DNA of 34,662 nt, from contig CAUJDY010000147.1 in the NCBI GenBank assembly GCA_963169805.1, positions 1-34,662 of the forward strand. Direction: 5' to 3'. The DNA is from Bdellovibrionota bacterium. Its GTDB lineage: Bacteria; Bdellovibrionota; Bdellovibrionia; Bdellovibrionales; JAEYZS01. Positions 24,554 through 32,293 of this stretch are shown one piece after another. The position numbers and the translations under genes are program-made. Numbering within the stretch: position 1 is the first letter of the stretch; the number at the start of each line of letters is the position of its first letter. Below the pieces are notes generated by a model that had not been told where the DNA came from, did not search any database, and worked only from the letters and a program-made list of their open reading frames with translations.

Positions 24554-25393
24554 ATGAAATTTTCTAGTTCGTTCAGCAGAAGAGATCTTTATCCAGTAAT
24601 TCTTTTAATAGGTCTTTATTTTATCGCCATTCCTTTAGCTCCTAAAGAGGCTATAGACTCCTGGGGCCTGTTTAACCCTCACAAATTTCTTAGCATTCTT
24701 TTTGCGATTGGGTTGATTCAGTCCATCTCCGTTTTTACTCAAAGATTCTTGGGGCATAAAACTGGAACACTGCTCGCAAGCTTTCTATCAGGATTTATCT
24801 CTAGCACTGCAATTTTTCTGCATGTCTTACAGGATGCCAAAAAAACGAATCATGTTAATAGAACACTCATTGCGTCTGGACTTAGCGCAACCGTGGGATC
24901 CGTACTGGAACTTATGTTTCTCCTTTATATTTCATCGCATAAACTGTTTGTAGAAATTTATATGCCATTAAGCGCACTGACACTCTGCTTATTTATTTGC
25001 ATTCTTTTATTTGTATCTTTCAAGTCACAACCAACATCGCACACTGAGCTCCCCACTTTCAGCTTTAAAAGTTTTATAAGCCTAAGCATTATTTTTGCAG
25101 GACTGTTACTTATTGTTAAACTTTCTCAGCAACTACTAGGAAATCTTGGCACAACTGTTTTGTCGTTTATTGCTGGCTTATTTGAATTACACGCAATGAG
25201 CCTAGCTAATGCAAATTTACTTGAACAAGGCGGCATTGATCTCACTTCAGCTAAGTACAATATCGTACTTGCAACATGCGCAAGTCTCATTTCTAAAGTT
25301 GGACTCGCCATACTGATGTGCAGAAATAAAACAGGATTTCTAATTGCAGTAGTCTATTTTTTATTTTCAATTCTGACATATTTAATATTATAA
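24554..25393 (+). CDS. DUF4010 integral membrane protein
   Basis: A 279-residue protein with about eight hydrophobic helices. The block GLFNPHKFLSILFAIGLIQS, then RFLGHKTGTLLASFLSGFISSTAIF matches DUF4010, the C-terminal part of many MgtC/SapB-like membrane proteins. The second half repeats the theme (LGNLGTTVLSFIAGLFELHAMSLANANL), suggesting an internal duplication. The soluble or MgtC N-terminal part of the longer homologues is absent. Transport is suspected for the family but no substrate is known. It shares a very short divergent region with the RNA methyltransferase gene and converges on tetR with no terminator. Confidence 0.8.
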   Translation: MKFSSSFSRRDLYPVILLIGLYFIAIPLAPKEAIDSWGLFNPHKFLSILFAIGLIQSISVFTQRFLGHKTGTLLASFLSGFISSTAIFLHVLQDAKKTNHVNRTLIASGLSATVGSVLELMFLLYISSHKLFVEIYMPLSALTLCLFICILLFVSFKSQPTSHTELPTFSFKSFISLSIIFAGLLLIVKLSQQLLGNLGTTVLSFIAGLFELHAMSLANANLLEQGGIDLTSAKYNIVLATCASLISKVGLAILMCRNKTGFLIAVVYFLFSILTYLIL

Positions 25394-25419
25394 ACAGACA
25401 CTTTAATTTTATAAACTTT

Positions 25420-25974
25420 TTATATATTCAAAAATTCTTCCGATATTGATTGCCCAGTTAAGCGCGAAAGAATTAAAGCTCCCAACATCATTGAAAGTAA
25501 AGACATTGCTGCCCTTCTTTTTTCTTTTTTGTCACCACGCATATGTGGATCCAACATTTCAATCCACTTTTCCACATAACTATTCATCGTATTTGTAAAA
25601 CTCTTATCTAAATTTTTTTTCTCACGGGTAATTTCTGGCCCGAGCGTTGCGAGTGGGCATCCTTTTTCAGGATAGTCCCGATGCGCTTCACTGAGGTATC
25701 TTTTAAATAAAGACTGAATGTAGTCTTCACCCTTTCGGCCCTCTAGCCCCACCGTAAGAGTTTCAAGATTCTTAGTTAAAGTCTCTTTTAAGATTTCCTC
25801 TAGTAGATGTGATTTTGAATGAAAATGTGCATAGAATGCGCCTGCAGTTAGGCCAGCTTTTCCCATGACAGCGTCCACCCCTGTTGTATGGTAACCATGC
25901 TTTCTGAAAAGTGCTGCGGCAGAAGCCATAATTCTTTTTCTGGATTCTTCTTTTTTCTTTTGTTGAATATTCAT
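25420..25974 (-). CDS. TetR/AcrR-family transcriptional regulator
   Basis: The 184-residue protein starts with the TetR DNA-binding domain: RKRIMASAAALFRKHGYHTTG, then VDAVMGKAGLTAGAFYAHFHSKSHLLEEIL. The C-terminal ligand domain resembles the TetR_C group found with reductases (GCPLATLGPEI). ATG 25974 is chosen because GGAGG lies seven bases upstream; the start overlaps the esterase stop by ATGA, so the pair is coupled. ATG 25980 is too close to that ribosome site. The 30-bp palindrome at 26732-26761, upstream of the pair, is the likely operator, giving autoregulation and control of the divergent DinB-like gene (inference). Confidence 0.9.
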   Translation of the reverse strand: MNIQQKKKEESRKRIMASAAALFRKHGYHTTGVDAVMGKAGLTAGAFYAHFHSKSHLLEEILKETLTKNLETLTVGLEGRKGEDYIQSLFKRYLSEAHRDYPEKGCPLATLGPEITREKKNLDKSFTNTMNSYVEKWIEMLDPHMRGDKKEKRRAAMSLLSMMLGALILSRLTGQSISEEFLNI

Positions 25975-26651
25975 GCGCATCCCTCCACAGATACAATTTT
26001 CTGGTAGATAAGCTGCCGAGCTTCATCATTGAGTGTGTGCCCCAGGCCTTTCACAGTGTGAAAACTTCCTTTCACTCCTTTTGAGATTATATCTTGAAAT
26101 GTTTTATAGGCCCGTTCATGACTTACAACTTCATCATCATCTCCATGTATCGCATCTAATTCATATGAAAAGGGCGGCAACCAAAAGTCAGCACGGTATG
26201 CCGCTCCAACAGATATAATTTTTTTTACATTCCCAAGCTTGCTTGCAACAAGCGGAGATAAAAATCCTCCTTGTGAAAACCCAAGAATCACTATTCTTTT
26301 TGCCTGAAGATTTAAATCAAGCACAAGCTTATGAATCATTTCGACCCCTGCGTTTGGAGACAGCACCATTGTGTGCGAAATATAATTATAGAAGTACCAA
26401 GAATAGCCCTCCTTAATATGGTGAGGCTTTAATTCAGGCACAGGAAACGGAGCATTTGGTGCAAGAATAGAAAAAGGCAAATCTGCAGAACCAAAGGATC
26501 TACGAATAAATGCAGAGGCCTTATCAAAGTATCCGTGCAGCATGAGGACGACTACATCAGAACCTTTGTCTAGGAAAATATACTTCATTGGCAGAGTAAC
26601 TGAATATTCTTTTGAATGATGTTCAAATTTTAATCTTTGGTCGTGCTCCAT
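25971..26651 (-). CDS. alpha/beta hydrolase, carboxylesterase/phospholipase family
   Basis: A 226-residue hydrolase with the oxyanion region VVLMLHGYFDKAS, nucleophile elbow GFSQGG (Ser126), an acid in HGDDDEVV (Asp171-173) and His205 in GLGHTL. This order matches the Abhydrolase_2 group of short-chain esterases. No signal peptide is present, so it is cytosolic. The substrate is unknown. It is the first gene of an esterase-tetR pair, and a palindromic operator lies in its promoter region, so it is probably repressed by the TetR encoded next to it until a ligand, perhaps its own ester substrate, appears (inference). Confidence 0.86.
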   Translation of the reverse strand: MEHDQRLKFEHHSKEYSVTLPMKYIFLDKGSDVVVLMLHGYFDKASAFIRRSFGSADLPFSILAPNAPFPVPELKPHHIKEGYSWYFYNYISHTMVLSPNAGVEMIHKLVLDLNLQAKRIVILGFSQGGFLSPLVASKLGNVKKIISVGAAYRADFWLPPFSYELDAIHGDDDEVVSHERAYKTFQDIISKGVKGSFHTVKGLGHTLNDEARQLIYQKIVSVEGCA

Positions 26652-26731
26652 TAAAGCTTATTCCTTATTTTGTTGAGAACTCAGTAATGTCCTTTGGCGC
26701 TCGGACTTAGTTTATAATTGACCTAAGCAGC

Positions 26732-26761
26732 CTTATTATATTACGGTCGTAATATAATAAG
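26732..26761. promoter_or_regulatory. 30-bp palindromic operator, likely for the TetR regulator
   Basis: CTTATTATATTACG (26732-26745), two bases, then its exact reverse complement CGTAATATAATAAG (26748-26761). It sits between the divergent esterase-tetR pair and the DinB-like gene. Each arm contains a TATAAT hexamer, one per strand (26753-26758 plus; 26735-26740 minus), so a bound dimer would cover the -10 boxes in both directions. Confidence 0.75.
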
Positions 26762-26777
26762 TACGAAAGGCATCGTA

Positions 26778-27395
26778 ATGCAACAAAAGTCTGAACAACC
26801 TTCAAAAAAACTTTCTCCCCCTGTACAACTCCAAAAACCAGGAGCTGGCTTACCTTTCTTTGAAGCCCTCATTGTTAAATATTATTTTGGTCACTATATC
26901 GCTAACAAAAAATCGGCGCAGGATAACTATAAGACTCTCGAAATCTTCACTCATAAAATTCTTAGCACTCTTGAAGGTCTTAGCAGCGAGCAACTTGAAC
27001 AACCCGTTTTAGTTCCAAAACTCAAAGGACTCGAGGATAGCTCAAGATATTGGTCCATACATATGACGTTAGAACATCTTCTTATTGTTGGGAAACATAT
27101 GAAGCACATTCTTATTGAACTTTCCAACGACAGAATTCCACCACTCAAAGTAGATATCGCAAAAGTCAAACCACTCGGATCAGCTACATCAATAGAAGTT
27201 CTAAGAGAATTTAAAGATTTTTTTGAAACAGTAAACGAAGATATTAAAAAAAATATTGGCAACTATGATTCAAACTCTAAACTTTATCACCCATGGCTCG
27301 GAGAAACTCCCGCTAAGAAATGGCATTGGCTTTTAGGCACCCACCAAGGGATTCACTACAACCAAATCAAGCATATTAAAGCAGCCTTGATTTAA
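26778..27395 (+). CDS. DinB-like putative metal-dependent protein
   Basis: The 205-residue protein resembles the DinB/YfiT four-helix-bundle superfamily. Histidines are placed as in that metal-binding site: SIHMTLEHLLIVG in helix 2 and GTHQGIHYNQIKHIK near the C-terminus, with WLLGTHQGIHY being characteristic. Members include thiol-dependent S-transferases and detoxification enzymes; this one has no assigned reaction. An N-terminal proline-rich tail of about 25 residues has no signal. GAAAGG precedes the ATG. It is divergent from the esterase-tetR pair and its -10 box lies inside the palindromic operator, so it is probably under TetR control. Confidence 0.8.
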   Translation: MQQKSEQPSKKLSPPVQLQKPGAGLPFFEALIVKYYFGHYIANKKSAQDNYKTLEIFTHKILSTLEGLSSEQLEQPVLVPKLKGLEDSSRYWSIHMTLEHLLIVGKHMKHILIELSNDRIPPLKVDIAKVKPLGSATSIEVLREFKDFFETVNEDIKKNIGNYDSNSKLYHPWLGETPAKKWHWLLGTHQGIHYNQIKHIKAALI

Positions 27396-27421
27396 GCCGT
27401 ATTTTCTAATAGATTGTGCGC

Positions 27422-27937
27422 ATGAAGATTAGCCCTCTCATTCAAAAAAAATTAAAAACAATAAAAGCACTCCTATTGGATTGTGACGGCGTTATGACGG
27501 ATGGCCGTATTTGGCAAGATTCTTCTGGAGAATGGAGAAGATCCTTCCATATATTAGATGGCATGGGCATTCGCATGTTGATAAAGAACGGCTTTATAGT
27601 TGGAGTGATTACTGGCTCAAAAGGGAAAGATATCGTAGATCGGTGCAAACATCTTGGTATCGAACACTTATATCCAGGAACAGAGGATAAATTCCCCGCC
27701 TACAAAAATTTTTTAGAAAAGACGCAGCTTCATGAAAAAGAAGTTGCTTATATTGGTGATGACATTATTGACATTCCTGTACTAGAAAATGCTGGCTTTT
27801 CTGCTACAGTTCCAGATGCAATAAATGACGTTTTTAAACATACCCATTACACCACAAAAAGGGCTGGTGGATATGGCGCTGTACGTGAAATATGTGATTT
27901 GATACTTAAATATTCAAAGAACACAAAAAAGGATTGA
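27422..27937 (+). CDS. kdsC: 3-deoxy-D-manno-octulosonate 8-phosphate phosphatase
   Basis: KdsC removes phosphate from Kdo-8-phosphate on the way to lipid A core sugar. The 171-residue HAD-type C0 protein has LLDCDGVMTDG with nucleophile Asp20 and general acid Asp22, VITGSKGKD (motif II Thr/Ser), a lysine in TEDKFPAY, and GDDIIDIP (Asp113, Asp114) for Mg. The length fits KdsC. ATG 27422 is used; GTG 27416 is in frame two codons earlier. Neither has a strong ribosome site. It is followed two bases after its stop by the kdsA start, giving two steps of one pathway side by side. Confidence 0.92.
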   Translation: MKISPLIQKKLKTIKALLLDCDGVMTDGRIWQDSSGEWRRSFHILDGMGIRMLIKNGFIVGVITGSKGKDIVDRCKHLGIEHLYPGTEDKFPAYKNFLEKTQLHEKEVAYIGDDIIDIPVLENAGFSATVPDAINDVFKHTHYTTKRAGGYGAVREICDLILKYSKNTKKD

Positions 27938-27939
27938 GC

Positions 27940-28794
27940 ATGACAGAATTTAAACCACTCAAAAATACAGTAAGCTTTGACCATAACGGCCAAAAATACA
28001 CATGGGGAGATTGCAAAAGTTTTGTTCTATTCTCCGGACCAGATATTGTTGAGGATGAGGGCATGGTCTTAGAAGTTGCACAAGAAATGAAAAGAATCAC
28101 AACTCAGCTTCAAATACCCTGGATACTTAAATGCTCTTTTGATAAAGCAAATAGACAAAGCGGCTCAAGCTTTCGAGGACCTGGCGTGCAAAATGCCATT
28201 CAAATACTAAATAATATTAAATCAAAAATCGGATGCCCGCTCTTGACTGATGTTCATGAAACTCACCAAGTTGAAGCAACAGCAGAACTAGCTGAGGTCA
28301 TTCAAATTCCGGCCTTTCTATCAAGACAAACAGATTTATTAGTAGCAGCGGCCAAGACAGGACGTGTACTTCATATCAAAAAGGGGCAATTCCTTGCTCC
28401 TTGGGATATGAAAGCAATTGCAAAAAAATCAGTAGATGCTGGCAACTCAAAAATATTACTCTGTGAGCGTGGAACAACATTTGGTTATAACCGACTTATT
28501 AATGACATGACAGGATTGGTAGAAATGCGAAACCTTGGTTTTCCTGTTGTAATGGATTGCACTCACTCAACTCAACTCCCTGGCGCAAATGATGGAACAA
28601 GCGGTGGACGCCGCCATATGGTTCCCGTATTAGCTCGCGCGGCCATAGCTGTAGGAGTTGATGGACTCTTTTTTGAAACACATCCAAATCCAGATCAAGC
28701 ATTATGCGATGGTCCAACTTCAATGCCACTTAAAGATATGGAAAATGTTTTGAGAAATCTTAAGAATATCTGGAATACCCACTTTACGAACTAA
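27940..28794 (+). CDS. kdsA: Kdo-8-phosphate synthase
   Basis: KdsA condenses phosphoenolpyruvate with arabinose-5-phosphate. The 284-residue TIM barrel has CSFDKANRQSGSSFRGPG, LTDVHE, QIPAFLSRQTDLL, KKGQFLAPWDM, CERGTTFGYN, DCTHSTQLPG, FFETHPNPDQALCDGP. The His, Glu and Asp of the metal site are present, but the first ligand position (FSGPDIVEDE) carries Asp35, where metal-dependent enzymes have Cys and metal-independent ones Asn. ATG 27940 has AAGGA six to seven bases upstream; TTG 27934 would overlap kdsC. It belongs to the kdsC-kdsA pair and precedes terC by ten bases. Confidence 0.95.
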   Translation: MTEFKPLKNTVSFDHNGQKYTWGDCKSFVLFSGPDIVEDEGMVLEVAQEMKRITTQLQIPWILKCSFDKANRQSGSSFRGPGVQNAIQILNNIKSKIGCPLLTDVHETHQVEATAELAEVIQIPAFLSRQTDLLVAAAKTGRVLHIKKGQFLAPWDMKAIAKKSVDAGNSKILLCERGTTFGYNRLINDMTGLVEMRNLGFPVVMDCTHSTQLPGANDGTSGGRRHMVPVLARAAIAVGVDGLFFETHPNPDQALCDGPTSMPLKDMENVLRNLKNIWNTHFTN

Positions 28795-28804
28795 GGAAAA
28801 AAAC

Positions 28805-29515
28805 ATGGAATCTCTGATCGATGTAAACGTACTCGCAACACTTGCACTATTAATTGGATTAGAGCTTGTTTTAGGTATTGATAACATTCTACTCATTTCC
28901 ATCCTCTCATCACGCTTACCAAAACAAGATCAGGAACTTGCAAGAAAACTTGGCTTAATCATGGCGTTTGCAGCCCGTGTTTTGTTTGTTCTAGCAGCAG
29001 GATGGATCACCAAACTTAGCACACCCGTACTGATGCAATTTACCTACAAGGATATTATACTCCTCGTAGGAGGACTTTTCTTATTGTTTAAAGCAGTAAA
29101 AGAGATTCACCACACAGTTGAGGGTTCAGGAAAAACAGAAGTGTCTGGCATAAAAACAACATTAACATCTGTAGTGTTACAAATTGTTGCACTCGATGTT
29201 GTGTTCTCAATAGATTCTGTAATTACAGCTATTGGATTGACTGAGCATCTTTGGGTGATTGTAACCTCTGTTGTGGCATCTTTTCTTATTGTTTTATTTT
29301 TTGCAAAACCTATTTCTCAATTCATTGAAGGGAATCCAGCTCTTAAAGTCCTAGCACTATCGTTTTTGGTTTGCATTGGCGTCACAATTTTTGTTGAAGG
29401 GTTACAGCAACACGTTCCAAAAGCTTACATTTATCTGCCTATGGGATTTGCTTTGGCTGTTGAATTACTGCAGATGAGAATGTCTACTAATCTGACTAGA
29501 AGACCTAAAAACTAA
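28805..29515 (+). CDS. TerC-family integral membrane protein
   Basis: A 236-residue protein with about seven membrane helices and the two TerC signatures, GLELVLGIDNILLISIL near the N-terminus and LDVVFSIDSVITAIGL in the middle, whose acidic residues lie in membrane helices. TerC proteins are linked to tellurite resistance and, in several bacteria, to manganese export and metal loading of secreted enzymes. No cytoplasmic CBS or CorC domain is fused. AAGGA precedes the ATG at seven bases. It follows kdsA by ten bases and probably shares its transcript. The stop is four bases from that of the convergent TauE-like gene. Confidence 0.88.
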   Translation: MESLIDVNVLATLALLIGLELVLGIDNILLISILSSRLPKQDQELARKLGLIMAFAARVLFVLAAGWITKLSTPVLMQFTYKDIILLVGGLFLLFKAVKEIHHTVEGSGKTEVSGIKTTLTSVVLQIVALDVVFSIDSVITAIGLTEHLWVIVTSVVASFLIVLFFAKPISQFIEGNPALKVLALSFLVCIGVTIFVEGLQQHVPKAYIYLPMGFALAVELLQMRMSTNLTRRPKN

Positions 29516-29519
29516 CTCT

Positions 29520-30164
29520 TTATTTCCAAGGTAGGCACATCAAAGACTCAACTTTATGTGCCACAAAGTCTGTTTTTTTAAAATGAAGAGAAAATGCAAC
29601 TAAACTTGCGATAATGTAGAGACTGAACCGAACCTGACTTTTAAATAGAACTGGGAACTTTTCGATAATTCTTTTTTTATAGTTTAAGATAAAAAAAACA
29701 GGAAGCGTTGAAATCCAAAAAATAAAAATTGATACCAAAAAAATACCTAGAGATTCTTTTTGAGCAAATAAATATAAACTTAAATACAGCCACCCACAGG
29801 GCAGAGCACCGCTCAGCACACCTGTCAAAAGCGATCGCCTTAAGGGCTCCCTCATATGACAGTTTTTTCTAGATCGCAAAAAACTATACACAAAATACAA
29901 AAGAAAAATGAAACCAACTGCTAACTGATAGTAAGGAGATTTTATAACTTGAGTTGTAAAATAATATAGAATCAGTCCAATACTCAAATAGGCAATAAGA
30001 CGTCCGAAATGATACCATGAGAGCCTCTGGATACCTGAAGCAATTGGCACACACATCACCAAGCAGTGAGAGCTTCCCAGTATACTAATAATAAAAACTC
30101 CAAATAAAAACAGAACTGTATTTTGTTCTACAAAATATGCGTATGCCGATTTATATAGGTCCAA
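29520..30164 (-). CDS. sulfite exporter TauE/SafE-like (DsbD_2) membrane protein of the cbb3 operon
   Basis: A 214-residue protein with about six helices. The conserved SSHCLVMCVPIASG near the N-terminus has paired cysteines, and GVLSGALPCGWLYLSL forms the second half of the DsbD_2/TauE pattern. In many genomes such a protein lies in the cco cluster and is thought to help oxidase assembly, through copper or thiol transfer; the role is inferred. The start is TTG 30164, 14 bases inside the end of ccoG; no better start lies near. It is the last gene of the cco operon and faces terC. Confidence 0.8.
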   Translation of the reverse strand: MDLYKSAYAYFVEQNTVLFLFGVFIISILGSSHCLVMCVPIASGIQRLSWYHFGRLIAYLSIGLILYYFTTQVIKSPYYQLAVGFIFLLYFVYSFLRSRKNCHMREPLRRSLLTGVLSGALPCGWLYLSLYLFAQKESLGIFLVSIFIFWISTLPVFFILNYKKRIIEKFPVLFKSQVRFSLYIIASLVAFSLHFKKTDFVAHKVESLMCLPWK

Positions 30165-31560
30165 CTAGCACCAGCCCTTTTGTAACCTCGTATTCTTTTT
30201 CAGGAAGCTTAACTTTGATTTTAAGATCTCTTTCAAACTTACCGCTTTGTGTCTTTGATAGTAAAATTGAAAACCGGACAAAAAAGTGTAACTCGGTATG
30301 CTGATTCGATTCGATTAGAATGTTATTTTGAGGTAATATAAACTCTAAATCATTAGATTGTGTCTGAACCTCTACTCTCACAATGTTATTAGTTTGATTG
30401 TGTAAATGAATTTTAAAATGGTTTAGAATAAATGAATTTCCATTTTCATCAATTTTACTATATGGAGCATCTTTGGTTTTCAGGACATTGACTAATACGG
30501 GCTCTCTTTGACCAACTAAAAATAATAAAAGCAAAGATGCACTTATAATTGCAGCACTGTAAGCCAGAACCCTTGGACGCAAAAGACGCTTTGAAGCGGG
30601 GAGAGAAATTCCTTTCTCCATTTCATACTCTGATGAATATCTGATAAGTCCAACTGGCTTCTTAACTTTTGTCATTATATCATCACATGCATCAATACAA
30701 GCTGTACAGCCAATACACTCCATTTGAATTCCACGTCGAATATCAATTCCTGTTGGGCAAACCTCAACACAACGATTACAATTAACACAATCTCCTTGTT
30801 TCTCTTTTGATACACCAGCTGACTTTCTTGGTTCACCTCGTTTCATATCATATAGCACTGAAACTGATTTTTTATCCATGAGAACAGACTGAATTCTTCC
30901 GTACGGACACGCAATAATACAAAATTGTTCTCTAAACCAACCAAAATCAAAAAGTAAAACTAATGTCATACTCATAACAATAAGAAATGCATTCCAATTC
31001 TCTCGAGGAGAACCCTGCATCATCTCAATGAGCCGTTCAGATCCAACAAAGTAAGCTACAAAGGAGTGCGCAATTAACATTGAAATAATCGTATACGCAA
31101 TCCATGTAGATCCTATTTTAGTGATTTTTTCTTGATCCCACCCCTGCTTAGCAAGTTTTCTTCTTTTGAGATAATCTCCCTGTATCCAATATTCAATACG
31201 ACGATAAATAGCATCTATAAAAACAGTCTGAGGACATGCCCATCCACACCATACTCTCCCCCAAATTGCTGTTACGAAAGCCAGAGCTATCGTTCCAACA
31301 GCAAGAATAAGAAAGATCAGAGGTGCATCATGAGCTTTGAAGATAAAACCTAAAATATGAAACGTGCGCCCAGCTATATCAAATAATAATAGCTGAGTTC
31401 CATCCCATTTTAACCATGGGACTATCAAAAACAAGCATATAAGAACAGCCTGGGTGAGAGTACGATATTTTCTAAAAAAACCCTTAACTTCCGCAGGATG
31501 CAAAAAAATTCTATTTCCCTTTGAATCCGTTGTAGAAAGTCTCTCATCACCTAGCGACAT
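30151..31560 (-). CDS. ccoG: cbb3 oxidase accessory ferredoxin CcoG (FixG/RdxA)
   Basis: The 469-residue protein has several membrane helices and a ferredoxin block with two 4Fe-4S motifs, CVNCNRCVEVCP and CIGCTACIDACD. Earlier cysteine motifs RVWCGWACPQTVFIDAIYRR and FCIIACPYGRIQSVLMDK are typical of FixG. The C-terminal third is the Ig-like FixG_C domain. CcoG is thought to reduce copper for delivery to the oxidase active site. AAGGAG lies before ATG 31560. The gene is 15 bp after ccoP and overlaps the TauE-like gene. Confidence 0.94.
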   Translation of the reverse strand: MSLGDERLSTTDSKGNRIFLHPAEVKGFFRKYRTLTQAVLICLFLIVPWLKWDGTQLLLFDIAGRTFHILGFIFKAHDAPLIFLILAVGTIALAFVTAIWGRVWCGWACPQTVFIDAIYRRIEYWIQGDYLKRRKLAKQGWDQEKITKIGSTWIAYTIISMLIAHSFVAYFVGSERLIEMMQGSPRENWNAFLIVMSMTLVLLFDFGWFREQFCIIACPYGRIQSVLMDKKSVSVLYDMKRGEPRKSAGVSKEKQGDCVNCNRCVEVCPTGIDIRRGIQMECIGCTACIDACDDIMTKVKKPVGLIRYSSEYEMEKGISLPASKRLLRPRVLAYSAAIISASLLLLFLVGQREPVLVNVLKTKDAPYSKIDENGNSFILNHFKIHLHNQTNNIVRVEVQTQSNDLEFILPQNNILIESNQHTELHFFVRFSILLSKTQSGKFERDLKIKVKLPEKEYEVTKGLVLVGPI

Positions 31561-31575
31561 TCTTACTCCTTATGA

Positions 31576-32133
31576 TCAATCTTTGTATTCTGTTCCCTCT
31601 GCAGCTTTTGGAGTTGGAGGGTTAGTACCCTTTAATGACTTAATAAAAGCCACTGTTGCAATTTGTTCCTCGGCACTCAGCACAGCCTCCCAAGGAACCA
31701 TCCCTTTTTCAGGAACACCCTTTTGAATCACATGTAGAATATTTTGAGATGTGTTTCCATGAATCCAAAAATTATCAGTTAAATTAGGGCCAATTAAACC
31801 CTGTCCTTGCTGACCGTGGCACATAAAACATTTTTCAGCAAACACAACCTTACCTTTATCAATAAACTCTTGTTTCAAAACATCTTGATCTAAATTGTCA
31901 AAAGCCTTTCCTACGGAATCCTTTTGCTGTTGCTCAATTTCTGCCATCTTAACTGACAACTCTTGATCTAAAGTAGGACCATCCAGCAACTCATAATAAC
32001 CGTAATAAAATATAGAAAAAACAACTGTAATCACAAAAGTTGCAACCCACCAGTTTGGAAGGGGATGGTCATGTTCAATAATTCCATCAAAATGTTCTTC
32101 TAGTTTTTTAATATCTTTTTTATCATCGCTCAT
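31576..32133 (-). CDS. ccoP: cbb3 oxidase subunit III CcoP, mono-haem form
   Basis: The 185-residue subunit begins with the CcoP motif DGIIEHDHPLPNWW and one membrane helix (about 29-49), then a single cytochrome c domain with Cys102-x-x-Cys105-His106 (KCFMCHGQQG) and a candidate axial Met145 (EKGMVPW). Typical CcoP has two such domains and about 300 residues, so the second haem domain is absent here. It passes electrons to the CcoO haem. AAGGAG precedes the ATG, and the start lies 11 bases inside ccoQ. It is part of the cco operon. Confidence 0.93.
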   Translation of the reverse strand: MSDDKKDIKKLEEHFDGIIEHDHPLPNWWVATFVITVVFSIFYYGYYELLDGPTLDQELSVKMAEIEQQQKDSVGKAFDNLDQDVLKQEFIDKGKVVFAEKCFMCHGQQGQGLIGPNLTDNFWIHGNTSQNILHVIQKGVPEKGMVPWEAVLSAEEQIATVAFIKSLKGTNPPTPKAAEGTEYKD

Positions 32134-32293
32134 CTTCTAACTCCTTAAAAGGTAACTTAGACATCATTTCAAAATATTCTTTTTTTAAACTGTAAACTCG
32201 AATCAGCATGATAATAAAAAAGCTGAAGAATAAAACAAGCCCGAGTAGAGTTAACCAAGTATCTGTAAAATAAAGTAAAGCCTCCTGCTTCAT
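32123..32293 (-). CDS. ccoQ: small cbb3 oxidase subunit CcoQ-like
   Basis: A 56-residue protein with one membrane helix in the middle (LTLLGLVLFFSFFIIMLIRV) and a charged C-terminal tail ending KELEDER. Size, topology and the place between ccoNO and ccoP identify it as CcoQ, which stabilises the oxidase; the sequence itself is hardly conserved in this family. The ATG overlaps the ccoNO stop by ATGA, and the 3' end overlaps ccoP by 11 bases, so translation of all three is coupled. Confidence 0.8.
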   Translation of the reverse strand: MKQEALLYFTDTWLTLLGLVLFFSFFIIMLIRVYSLKKEYFEMMSKLPFKELEDER

